Source: RHLJ01 sp040222455 (GTDB taxonomy: Bacteria > Bacteroidota > Rhodothermia > Balneolales > Balneolaceae). Taken from it: a DNA stretch of 64,000 nucleotides. The notes beneath the pieces are model-generated. The model searched no databases and was not told the DNA's origin. It saw only the letters and a list, made by a program, of their open reading frames with translations. Below, one piece after another: positions 35,692-44,820 of this stretch. Each line of letters opens with the position of its first letter. Positions within the stretch are counted from its first letter, which is position 1. The stretch is taken from contig JAVKDD010000011.1 of assembly GCA_040222455.1 (NCBI GenBank), positions 186,001-250,000 on the forward strand. The letters run 5' to 3'. Position numbers and translations under genes: made by a program.

Positions 35692-36990
35692 ATGTGGTAT
35701 AAAAAATTACACTGGCAAATAATTATTGGATTAGTTCTTGGTTTAATATGGGGATTACTTTCAGCCATCATAGGTTTTAATGAGTTCACGCTCGATTTTA
35801 TAAAACCATTTGGTACTATTTTCATCACATTATTAAAACTCATTGCCGTTCCGTTAGTTCTTGTGTCTCTAGTTGCGGGTGTTACGAGTTTAAATGACAC
35901 TGCATCACTTTCCAGAATGGGGGGCAAAACCGTTCTTATTTATCTTTTCACCACAATCTTTGCTATAACAATTGGCTTAGCAGCAGTTAACTTAATTAAA
36001 CCTGGTAAGGCATTACCTGAGGCCACAAAAATTGAACTTCAGGAAACATATAAAGATAATATTGGTGAAAAAGAGGAGGGCGCTGCTAAAATAAAAGAGC
36101 GTAGACCGCTGGATTTTTTAGTAGAAATCGTTCCTGAAAATTTCTTCGCATCAGCTAGTGAGAATGCAAATATGCTTCAGGTAGTTTTTGTAGCAATTCT
36201 TTTAGGAATTGGAATCATAAAAGTAGGTGGTAAAGCTGGAGAAACATTAATTGGAGTATTTGATTCTTTTAATGATGTGATTATAAAAATTGTAGATTTG
36301 ATAATGGAAGTTGCTCCATATGGAGTATTTGCATTAATGGCAGCGTTGATAGTAGACCTTGCAGGAGATGATTTAGGTAAAGCGTGGGGATTATTACAAG
36401 CATTAGGCTGGTACTGCCTAACCGTTTTATTAGCCTTAATTATTCATGTACTATTAGTTTACAGCACCATGTTTAAGATTTTTAGTAAAATGAAGTTGAG
36501 AGATTTTTTTAGAGCAATTCAACCCGCCATGCTCCTTGGATTCAGTACCAGTTCAAGTTCTGCTACTCTTCCAGTTACTATGGAAAGAGTAGAAAAAAAC
36601 TTAGGAGTTGATGAGGAAGTAGCTAGTTTTGTACTCCCGATTGGCGCAACTATTAATATGGATGGAACAAGTTTATATCAAGCAGTTGCGGCAGTATTTA
36701 TTGCACAAGCCTTAGGGATGGACTTAACCATTGCTCAGCAACTCACTATAGTTCTAACCGCTACACTTGCTTCTATTGGAGCAGCGGGTGTACCTGGAGC
36801 AGGAATTGTAATGTTAGTAGTGGTACTGCAGGCAATTGAAGTACCCGTAGCAGGAATTGCACTCATTCTAGGAGTAGATCGCATACTTGATATGTGTAGA
36901 ACTACAGTAAACATAACTGGTGATGCCGCTGTATCATATACAGTTGCTTCCTTAGAGGGTAAACTACATGAGCCTGAACTTGAAGATTAG
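35692..36990 (+). CDS. Dicarboxylate/amino acid:cation symporter
   Basis: A 432-residue transporter of the DAACS (GltP/DctA) family, using Na+ or H+ gradients to import glutamate/aspartate or C4-dicarboxylates. The serine-rich hairpin motif 'FSTSSSSATLPVT' and the Na+/substrate motif 'NMDGTSLYQ' are intact, as is the GVPGAG segment in hairpin 2. Eight or more membrane helices are visible. An insertion of charged residues (~115-140) forms an outer loop. Specificity cannot be decided. Confidence 0.93.
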   Translation: MWYKKLHWQIIIGLVLGLIWGLLSAIIGFNEFTLDFIKPFGTIFITLLKLIAVPLVLVSLVAGVTSLNDTASLSRMGGKTVLIYLFTTIFAITIGLAAVNLIKPGKALPEATKIELQETYKDNIGEKEEGAAKIKERRPLDFLVEIVPENFFASASENANMLQVVFVAILLGIGIIKVGGKAGETLIGVFDSFNDVIIKIVDLIMEVAPYGVFALMAALIVDLAGDDLGKAWGLLQALGWYCLTVLLALIIHVLLVYSTMFKIFSKMKLRDFFRAIQPAMLLGFSTSSSSATLPVTMERVEKNLGVDEEVASFVLPIGATINMDGTSLYQAVAAVFIAQALGMDLTIAQQLTIVLTATLASIGAAGVPGAGIVMLVVVLQAIEVPVAGIALILGVDRILDMCRTTVNITGDAAVSYTVASLEGKLHEPELED

Positions 36991-37066
36991 ATTTCATATT
37001 AAATTAAAGTTTAATGTGCCTTTTTGGTACTAAATCAGTTTATTAAATAGTCGTTTTCATCTAAAA

Positions 37067-39862
37067 ATGTCTATGGTTCAAGAGCTACTACCAAGCAATC
37101 GATTTATCGTCATTCTTCTGCTCGTAATACTAAGCAGTAGTTCTGTGTTTTCTCAATCAGTTCTATTACCAGCAGATATTGTGATAGTGACGGTAAATTC
37201 CTCAGAAGACTCTTTTGACTTCATACCCTTGGTGCAACTAAAAGCGGGTACTTCTATATGGTTTAGTAATGGAACTTGGGATTCTCAATCATTCAGCATA
37301 ATTGGAGATGAAATTGAGGTTAAAATAATTCAATCAATTGATGCCGGGACAAATGTTCACGTGAATGAACGAGAAGACTCAAGAGTTCAAGTAAATGGAA
37401 AGCTCAGTTTTACTGGAAATGGAGATCGACTTATCGCTTATCAAAAGGATGAAGGAATTACCCGGGTTCTATTTGGGATAGGTTGGGGCAATAATGATAT
37501 TTGGAACGAAGAAAGTGCGATAGGATCAAAAATTCCAGAAAGTATTTCAAAAGAAAACAACTCATTGCTTCAGCTTGGGTTACATCAGAATTACCAATAT
37601 TATTTAAGAAATGGAGCAAGTGGAACACCATCGATGTTGTCAAAATTTGTAGCTGATGCATCCAAATGGAGAGGTCAGGATGATAAAGAGTTCCCGTTTT
37701 TTGGAACTGCATTTAGAATTTTAAAGCCGCCGGTTATTCTTTTTGATGAGAGTATCTCAACTATTCAAGAAGGAGAACCCATTTTATTAAATGCTGCAAT
37801 TTATGAACACGATGGCTCTCGGTTAACTGTTGATGTAGCGTTTAATACCCAAAATAGTATAGCTGACACGAGTGATATGCAGGGTTTTACAAAATACACA
37901 TTCAATTTCACCGGACTTATAGGGGATGCAATTTATGCAATTGAAATCCCAACCGAGAATAATGAAAACTATGAAGGAACAGAGAACGCTTTTTTTGAAC
38001 TCCAAAACCTTTCTAAAGGGTCTCTTGGTGATTTCGTTACCCATGTTGCATTTATTCAAGACAACGATTTGCCAAGCATTGCAATATCAGAAATCTACTA
38101 CACAGGAAATCCAATTACAGATTATATAGACATTCAGAATAATGAAAGTGTTAACGTAGATCTTTCTGGATGGCAGTTGATTAGTAGAAATTTGGTTCAT
38201 GAGTTTGATTATGGTACCAGAATACCGGCTTTCCAAACACTAAGAATAACACACCCTAAATTTAGGTCTAATCAAATCGATGGAGAAAAACCCTGGCTAA
38301 CTCGAAATTCAGGAACCTTGGAGTTAAAGAATCCAAAAGGTGTATTAGTATCTAATTTAAAATATCGGATTCAAGAAGAAAATCGGGACATTATAAGTAG
38401 AAATGAGATACGACCTACGGAACTTCGGAATTCATCCATTGCAGCGTCAAAAATTTCGTCCAATCGAACTATGGAGCTGAGCGAGTCACAAATACAAGAA
38501 ATGACAGATAAAAATGGATGGTATGTAGTTCATAAAGATCTTTATTCTCAAGAAGTGATAGAAATGGAAAGCTTTGTGTGGAATGAAGAGGAGAATACCT
38601 TCGAGATTTTTGATGAGTTTAAAGATGTACAGTTGTATAACATCCCAAGAGTAAGTTATTTAACAAAGGAACAAATTTCTGACAACCAGCTTGCTAAAGA
38701 CACTACTACTAGTAATGAATTTTTAGAAGAAGAATTTAGTTTTCAAATTTCCGCCACAGATATGGATGGAAATGGAATAATAAATCGCTCGGAAGGCTTT
38801 AATTTTTTAAATAATTACACGAATAATTCCATATTGGTTAAGGATTTACATAGTATTATTGCCCGCGAGGTTGGCCTAGGTAAAATATACCCGTATGTGT
38901 ATCTATGGAAAAATGACGGACAAGGTTGGATGTCGGCATCTATTCTTAAAGAAAATGATTTAATACCAGCTAACAGCTCATTTTGGATAAAAGCGGATTC
39001 AATATTTAGTCCCGTTGATATTTCCTTATATGTTGCTCCAAATTACAACCGTGAGCTAGTTGAAGAAGAACAGAAATTAGCTGAATCAAGTTTGGGACTT
39101 TCTATTGGGACAGGAAAGTTAAAAAAGAATATAAGTATCGAACTTTTTGAAGAAGGAAGAGAAATTCCCAGAGATTTGATTACACCTGAACTCGAAAATG
39201 AGTTAAAAGTAATGGGAGATGAATTTCTATATTTCGGAGCAAAAAACGGGTTTAATTGGAATTCCAGAATTAGTCTAGAACGTATTGAAAACCAAAAAAC
39301 AGTGTTACCTCTTAATTTTGAATCATCTGAAACTGGAACACTCACATTTGAGGTTTCAGAGTGGAGAAATATTCCATCAGATTGGAGTATTATTTTAGAA
39401 GATTTGGAACTTGATAAGAACTATGAACTCAACCAGAATTGGACATTTGAAATTGATTACTTATCAAAAAAATATGAAAAAGAAAATTCAAATATGGAGG
39501 AGCGTTCTCTTGTACGAGAAGTTGACGAGGAAGAATCACTCCGTTTTAATTTAGTGATTTTACCACCTGGCGTTGAAGAAACTGAACCCCTGATTCCTGA
39601 AGAAATAAGTTTGGGTCAAAATTATCCTAATCCTTTTAACCCAACTACAACTATAGCTTTTTATTTGCCAGAAGCTGTACCAGTAAAACTTTCGGTGTTT
39701 AATGTGGTAGGCCAACCCGTAGCGGTACTTACTGAGGGTACCTTATCTCAAGGCGATCATGAATTCGAATGGGATGCTTCGGGACTACCAAGTGGTATGT
39801 ATATTTACCAACTTGAAGTAGGGAATAAGATTTTAACTCAAAAGATGACGTTAGTTAAATAG
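37067..39862 (+). CDS. Large secreted protein with lamin-tail and C-terminal sorting domain
   Basis: A 931-residue exported protein. The signal peptide covers the first ~29 residues (ending VFSQ). A Calx-beta-like stretch lies near 230-330. A lamin-tail-like domain at ~340-440 starts 'IAISEIYYTGNPITDYIDIQNNE'. A calcium-binding-like loop 'DMDGNGIINRSEG' lies near 565. From ~848 to the end is a T9SS/FlgD-type sorting domain ('SLGQNYPNPFNPTTT' ... 'GMYIYQLEVGNK'). This tail directs surface display or secretion in FCB bacteria. It is a stand-alone gene. An alternative start is the ATG at 37073. Confidence 0.85.
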   Translation: MSMVQELLPSNRFIVILLLVILSSSSVFSQSVLLPADIVIVTVNSSEDSFDFIPLVQLKAGTSIWFSNGTWDSQSFSIIGDEIEVKIIQSIDAGTNVHVNEREDSRVQVNGKLSFTGNGDRLIAYQKDEGITRVLFGIGWGNNDIWNEESAIGSKIPESISKENNSLLQLGLHQNYQYYLRNGASGTPSMLSKFVADASKWRGQDDKEFPFFGTAFRILKPPVILFDESISTIQEGEPILLNAAIYEHDGSRLTVDVAFNTQNSIADTSDMQGFTKYTFNFTGLIGDAIYAIEIPTENNENYEGTENAFFELQNLSKGSLGDFVTHVAFIQDNDLPSIAISEIYYTGNPITDYIDIQNNESVNVDLSGWQLISRNLVHEFDYGTRIPAFQTLRITHPKFRSNQIDGEKPWLTRNSGTLELKNPKGVLVSNLKYRIQEENRDIISRNEIRPTELRNSSIAASKISSNRTMELSESQIQEMTDKNGWYVVHKDLYSQEVIEMESFVWNEEENTFEIFDEFKDVQLYNIPRVSYLTKEQISDNQLAKDTTTSNEFLEEEFSFQISATDMDGNGIINRSEGFNFLNNYTNNSILVKDLHSIIAREVGLGKIYPYVYLWKNDGQGWMSASILKENDLIPANSSFWIKADSIFSPVDISLYVAPNYNRELVEEEQKLAESSLGLSIGTGKLKKNISIELFEEGREIPRDLITPELENELKVMGDEFLYFGAKNGFNWNSRISLERIENQKTVLPLNFESSETGTLTFEVSEWRNIPSDWSIILEDLELDKNYELNQNWTFEIDYLSKKYEKENSNMEERSLVREVDEEESLRFNLVILPPGVEETEPLIPEEISLGQNYPNPFNPTTTIAFYLPEAVPVKLSVFNVVGQPVAVLTEGTLSQGDHEFEWDASGLPSGMYIYQLEVGNKILTQKMTLVK

Positions 39863-39904
39863 AATAAAACTTAAATTTAAAATAAGACTGTTTTTTAAAA
39901 CATT

Positions 39905-40723
39905 ATGCAATCAAAAAAAATTCAAGGTGTTGAGGTACCGGAAATCGGTCTCGGAACTTTTGGGCTAATCGGAAAAACTGGAGAAAAGATAATTAAAATG
40001 GCGTTAAATATGGGTTACCGTCATATTGATACTGCTCAGGATTATAAAAACGAGAGGGAAGTCGGAAATGCTATTAAGCAATCACATGTAAAAAGAGACG
40101 AGCTTTTCGTTACCACAAAGATCGATCGTATTAATCTTGAACCAGAAAAGTTTTTAAAAACTGCCGAACAATCATTACTAGATTTAGATATCCCGTATGT
40201 TGATTTACTTTTGATACACTGGCCAAATCCGGATGTTGAGATTGAGAAAACAATTGAAGCAATGTTGTCATTTCGCGATCAGGGGAAAGCGCTAAATATT
40301 GGAGTAAGTAATTTTCCAATCAAGCTTTTGAAAGAAGTAAACGAAGAACTTGCAGCTCCTATTTTTTGCAATCAAGTAGAATATCATCCACTACTTGGAC
40401 AATTAGATTTGTTAGACTATGCAGCAGATCAGGATTTACTGGTTACCGCATACAGTCCTTTAGGGCAGGGCATGTTAATTGAACATCCGCTACTTATTGA
40501 AATAGGAAAGAAATACGGTAAGTCAGCATCTCAAGTTTCTTTACGTTGGTTGATTGAACAAGAGCAAGTAGTTGCTATTCCTAAGGCTTCAACCAAAGAA
40601 CATTTAGAAAGTAATCTAGATATATATGATTTTGAATTAGAAGACGATGACTTCTATGCAATTGATGATTTGGATAAAAATACTAGGGTTATTAATCCAG
40701 ATTTTGCTCCTGAATGGGATTAA
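39905..40723 (+). CDS. Aldo/keto reductase
   Basis: A 272-residue NADPH-dependent oxidoreductase of the AKR family, similar to 2,5-diketo-D-gluconate reductases. The catalytic tetrad is readable: Asp and Tyr in 'IDTAQDYKNE', Lys in 'FVTTKID', and His in 'LLIHWPNP'. The cofactor-binding end 'VAIPKASTKEHLESN' is present. The substrate is unknown. It converges with the acyl-ACP thioesterase gene, with stops 1 bp apart. Confidence 0.92.
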   Translation: MQSKKIQGVEVPEIGLGTFGLIGKTGEKIIKMALNMGYRHIDTAQDYKNEREVGNAIKQSHVKRDELFVTTKIDRINLEPEKFLKTAEQSLLDLDIPYVDLLLIHWPNPDVEIEKTIEAMLSFRDQGKALNIGVSNFPIKLLKEVNEELAAPIFCNQVEYHPLLGQLDLLDYAADQDLLVTAYSPLGQGMLIEHPLLIEIGKKYGKSASQVSLRWLIEQEQVVAIPKASTKEHLESNLDIYDFELEDDDFYAIDDLDKNTRVINPDFAPEWD

Positions 40724-40724
40724 T

Positions 40725-41459
40725 CTATTTTATTAAAACTTCAGCTAAAGCAACTATTTCATTATTTTGGTTCACAAGCTGAAGTTTTCTATAGCCATTT
40801 TCGCCCATTTCTATAGTGGAAGTTATTTGATCACCTTCGAGGCTCTCATTCATATAAACAATATCAAAAGTTTTGATAGAAGATGATTCTTTGCTGGAGA
40901 GGTTTTCTAACATCCAATCGATATAAGTAGCATTATTTACATGAAGGTTCATATCTAAATCTGACCTTCGAACGTTATATATAATTTTATTCTTGGGATC
41001 TGTGATGGGAGAAATCCGATTTGCTTTCACTTTAAGCACATGTTCACGGTTTGATAACCGGGTATTTAAGATTTCTTTAGTCATTCGAATTGGGCGACGT
41101 GTTTTTAAATTCAACATCATCCAATAACTTAAACAACAACCTAGTTCTGTTCCGTATTCATCAAGAATCCTGTAATTTCTGAAGGCTCTGAGCGCGTCTC
41201 CAGCAGCAGGCCATGTTTCAATAGTGATTGTCTCACGCCATTTTGGGAAAGTATCGATTTTGATATCCATCCGGTGCAAAACCCAGGTTCTATCGTCTTC
41301 ATGAAGGTCAGTAATATCAAAGTTTAATGCCTTGGCATTATTTCCAGCCACTTCCTGAAAAAAAGAGCAAATAGCTTTTAAGGTTGTATTACCATTTACG
41401 TCAACCTCATTAGCTCTTATTGTAAACTTCTCGGTATGAAAGGTGTTTGTCTCAGCCAT
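40725..41459 (-). CDS. Acyl-ACP thioesterase
   Basis: A 244-residue double hot-dog thioesterase of the FatA/FatB type, releasing fatty acids from acyl carrier protein. The first hot-dog has 'FTIRANEVDVNGNTTLKAICSFFQEVAGNNAKAL' and 'TWVLHRMDIKIDTFPKW'. The second carries 'RRSDLDMNLHVNNATYIDWMLE', with the Asp-Asn-His catalytic arrangement (NLHVNN). The bacterial form is shorter than plant FatA. It is followed downstream by a transposase relic. Confidence 0.88.
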   Translation of the reverse strand: MAETNTFHTEKFTIRANEVDVNGNTTLKAICSFFQEVAGNNAKALNFDITDLHEDDRTWVLHRMDIKIDTFPKWRETITIETWPAAGDALRAFRNYRILDEYGTELGCCLSYWMMLNLKTRRPIRMTKEILNTRLSNREHVLKVKANRISPITDPKNKIIYNVRRSDLDMNLHVNNATYIDWMLENLSSKESSSIKTFDIVYMNESLEGDQITSTIEMGENGYRKLQLVNQNNEIVALAEVLIK

Positions 41460-41538
41460 TCATTTTTTTGATCGAATATAGAGGATCAAGAATCGGCATG
41501 AAACTGTAGTTACATATTTGTTAATTCAGTTATGAGTT

Positions 41539-41787
41539 ATGGGTAAAAATTCAAAAATAAATACCAGATTAAATCAAATAGAGTCGATTGGTGGGATTAT
41601 TGGAATGCGGGAGGCTATTTTATTACGAATTGTACGAAAAAACGATTACATCATTTTAAGGAAATAAAGAACCGTGAAATGAAACAATTATGTTCAAATA
41701 ATCAGGGATTTTGAAGAATATGAAAGGATTGCTGACTACATCATCAACAACCCTTTGAACTGGGAATCAGATCGCTTCTTTAAATAG
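41539..41787 (+). pseudogene. Relic of a REP-associated (RAYT/Y1) transposase
   Basis: Starting at ATG 41539, after a frameshift in an A run, the frame at 41550 encodes 'KNKYQIKSNRVDWWDYWNAGGYFITNCTKKRLHHFKEI', the typical N-terminus of RAYT transposases. From 41701, in another frame, 'ISEEYERIADYI'-type sequence ends in 'IINNPLNWESDRFFK' and a stop, the typical C-terminus. The catalytic middle with the HUH and Tyr motifs is gone. It is the only sign of a mobilising enzyme for the REP-like repeats in this window. Confidence 0.75.
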
Positions 41788-41795
41788 AATTAAGA

Positions 41796-44700
41796 TTAAA
41801 CTCTCGACATAACTCCAATACGACCAGCCCAAATTTTAATATCATCCAAAATTATATAGATAGATGGAAGTACAATGAGGGTAACTACGGTTGAGAACGT
41901 TAATCCACCAACAATAGCTCTTGCCATTGGGAAGTATGGAGGGCCATCACCTCCAATTTGTGTTGTTCCAATGCAAAGTGGAATTAAACCAAGAACGGTA
42001 GTTCCTGCTGTCATTAGAATTGGTCGCATTCTATCTTTACCACCTTGAATAACAGCTTCTCGTCTACTCATGCCTTCACTTCTTAAATGAAGAATATGAT
42101 CAATTAAAACTATACCATTGTTGACAACAATGCCCATTAATATGAGGATGCCAATGATTGCCATTAGATCAAAAGTTGTACCAGTAATAAAAAAGAACCA
42201 GAAAATCCCAACCACACCATATAAAATACAAGTAAGAATACTAGTTGGATAGATAAGTGATTCGAACAAAGCAGCCATCACTAAATAAATCAAAAAGAAA
42301 GCTATAGCGAGGTTGAATAACATCACATTCATTGCTTCAGAATCATTATCAAAACTGCGACCATAACTCCATTGATAGCCAGCAGGGTACACTATTTGGT
42401 CCATCACTTCAGAAATAATGGGTCTAGCATCATCCATTGTAATACCGTCTAAGTTTACGCTAATTCCCAATGACGTTTTTCTATTCTCTCTGAAAATTCT
42501 TCCTGGCCCCTGTGATTGTTCGAAATTTGCCAGAGAAGCCAATTTCACCGTTTGATTTGGATTTACCGCGATAGGTAATTCCATTAAATCATTTACAGAT
42601 TGACGGTCTGAATTCTGTAGAGCTAAAATGACATCAATTTCAGAATCAGTGCCTCTAATTCTTCTAAGTGTTTGTCCACGGACAGAACTTGAAACGGCCC
42701 GGGCAACATCAGTAGAGGTTAATCCAAAGTTTCTGGCGCGCTCATGATCGATAGTAAGCTGAACTTCGTCTCTTCCTATTTCCGCATCTGATTTAACATC
42801 TGCAAGTCCTTCGATTTGATTCATTCTCCATTCAACTTGTTCAGCTAAACCTTCTAAAATATCCATAGATTCACCTTGAACGTATACCCGAAGACGCTCT
42901 CCATTATCTCTACTTCTGAATTCAAAAGCAGGATCACCAATAGCCACTACAGGTAAATTTTCTTCTATCTCTTTTTTGATGAGTTCCACTGATTTAACCG
43001 CATCATCATCACCAACAAGAATAATAGTAGAATTTGCAAATTCAGCTTGGTAGTAGGTATAAACCGATTCTATTTCAAACTTTTCCTGATTTTGGTATAA
43101 ATAGTCTTCAATTCTATCCACATCTTGTTTAATCCGGTCTAAAGTATAAGATCCATTTAGATTGTATCTAAGGCCTAATTCGCGTTGTTCTGTTCTTGGA
43201 AACATATCTACATTTACTGACGTAATTGGAATCACAACACTGAAAAAAAGAGCTAAAATTCCAAGAGTAGAAACCCATCTTCGATCGATAAACCAACCAA
43301 GAAACGCTGCATATTTTTCAGAGAAGGTGTCAATAATGGTTCTTTTTCTTTTCTCCGGAGCTTTAATTTTTGATGTAAGTAGAGGAATTACCGTTAGTGA
43401 TATTAGAAGAGAAGCAATCAAAGAGATTATGATTGGCATCCCGATATAATACATATAGGGTTTGATAAAACTTTCGTTCACAATATTTGGGAGGAAAACT
43501 ACAACCGAAGTTAAAGTACCTGCGGTTACAGCAATTCCAACTTCTCTTGCTCCAATTACTGCTGCTTTTGAAGCTTCAACACCTTTACGTTGATGTCTGT
43601 GAATATTTTCAGTAACAACCACAGCATTATCAACCAACATCCCCACAGCAAGCATTAAGCCCATCATAGAAAGAATATTTAATGAAATATCAAGGAAATA
43701 GAAAAAACCCAGTGTTACAATTAAAGAAAATGGAACTGCTGTCGCTACAATTAGTGTAGTGCCAAACTGACGAAGGAAGAAGAAGAGCATGAAGATTGAT
43801 AATCCAGCACCTAGAATTCCAGAGCTAAACAATTCACGAAGTGAACTTAGAATCCCATCAGCTTGATTATTCATCTCATAAATAGTAATACCTTGCATTT
43901 CCGGAAGCTTATTAATTTCATCAATTTCTTTTAAAACCAAATCAACCATTGCAACCGTGTTGGCAGTTGACTCTTTAACTACATCTAATCCCACAGCAAA
44001 TTTTTGATCCAAATGACGTGCTTCTGTTCTTTTGGGTTCTACATATTTAACTTCTGCGATATCTCGTAATCGAAGATTATTATCGCCGATGATAAGTTCT
44101 TTAATATCTTCAACTCCAGTTAACTCACCCATTGGACGAACGTTGTAACGAAGTCCATTATCAGTAATTTTTCCGGCGCTAGTTGAGAAATTAGCTCTGC
44201 TTAGAGTTGCAGTAAGTTGATTCAAATCTATATTATAACTAAGGATACGATCTGTAATAAGTTCGATTCTTATTTCCTTTTTCTGCACTCCATATAAGGT
44301 TACCTGACCAACACCTTCTATTCGTTCAATGCGTTGCTTTAAGTTTCGGTTTAGTAAATCATAGGCATCTTTTAAGTCCCGATTACTTGAAATTCTAAGC
44401 TGCAAAGTGTTACCGCCGCCATCCTGAAACTTGAAAATATTATAGTATTCAAAATCATCAGGAAGCTGACTTCTTACACTCTCAATTTTCTCCTTTATTT
44501 CAATAGCTTTTAAATTGATGTCGGCTCCTTGCTTGAACATCACCTGAATTCCACCATTATTCTCACCAGCATTAGAGTTCATTCTCTCTAAACCGCTAAT
44601 AGTAGCAAGAGCTTCTTCCATGGGGCGAATTACTTGTTCTTCGATTTCTTCAGGGGAAGCATTTGGATAGGGAACTTGAACAAAAGCTCCCGGAAAACTG

Positions 44701-44819
44701 ATATCCGGAAAGTATTCAAGAGGAACTAGTTTTGTAGCAATTAACCCAACAACAACAAGGCTAATAAAAACCATCATTGTTGTAACAGGGCGTTTAATGG
44801 AGAGTTCTGGCAAGCTCAT
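41796..44819 (-). CDS. RND efflux permease (second)
   Basis: A 1007-residue inner-membrane RND (AcrB/HAE) transporter with ~12 membrane helices and two large periplasmic loops. The N-terminal 'LPELSIKRPVTTMMVFISLVVVGL' and the helix-4 motif 'GMLVDNAVVVTENIHRHQ' are diagnostic. The second acidic residue of the AcrB Asp-Asp pair is Asn here, as in many non-enterobacterial pumps. It begins 1 bp after the first permease's stop, so the two are translated from one message. It may form a hetero-trimer with its partner as in MdtBC. Substrate is unknown. Confidence 0.93.
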   Translation of the reverse strand: MSLPELSIKRPVTTMMVFISLVVVGLIATKLVPLEYFPDISFPGAFVQVPYPNASPEEIEEQVIRPMEEALATISGLERMNSNAGENNGGIQVMFKQGADINLKAIEIKEKIESVRSQLPDDFEYYNIFKFQDGGGNTLQLRISSNRDLKDAYDLLNRNLKQRIERIEGVGQVTLYGVQKKEIRIELITDRILSYNIDLNQLTATLSRANFSTSAGKITDNGLRYNVRPMGELTGVEDIKELIIGDNNLRLRDIAEVKYVEPKRTEARHLDQKFAVGLDVVKESTANTVAMVDLVLKEIDEINKLPEMQGITIYEMNNQADGILSSLRELFSSGILGAGLSIFMLFFFLRQFGTTLIVATAVPFSLIVTLGFFYFLDISLNILSMMGLMLAVGMLVDNAVVVTENIHRHQRKGVEASKAAVIGAREVGIAVTAGTLTSVVVFLPNIVNESFIKPYMYYIGMPIIISLIASLLISLTVIPLLTSKIKAPEKRKRTIIDTFSEKYAAFLGWFIDRRWVSTLGILALFFSVVIPITSVNVDMFPRTEQRELGLRYNLNGSYTLDRIKQDVDRIEDYLYQNQEKFEIESVYTYYQAEFANSTIILVGDDDAVKSVELIKKEIEENLPVVAIGDPAFEFRSRDNGERLRVYVQGESMDILEGLAEQVEWRMNQIEGLADVKSDAEIGRDEVQLTIDHERARNFGLTSTDVARAVSSSVRGQTLRRIRGTDSEIDVILALQNSDRQSVNDLMELPIAVNPNQTVKLASLANFEQSQGPGRIFRENRKTSLGISVNLDGITMDDARPIISEVMDQIVYPAGYQWSYGRSFDNDSEAMNVMLFNLAIAFFLIYLVMAALFESLIYPTSILTCILYGVVGIFWFFFITGTTFDLMAIIGILILMGIVVNNGIVLIDHILHLRSEGMSRREAVIQGGKDRMRPILMTAGTTVLGLIPLCIGTTQIGGDGPPYFPMARAIVGGLTFSTVVTLIVLPSIYIILDDIKIWAGRIGVMSRV

Positions 44820-44820
44820 T

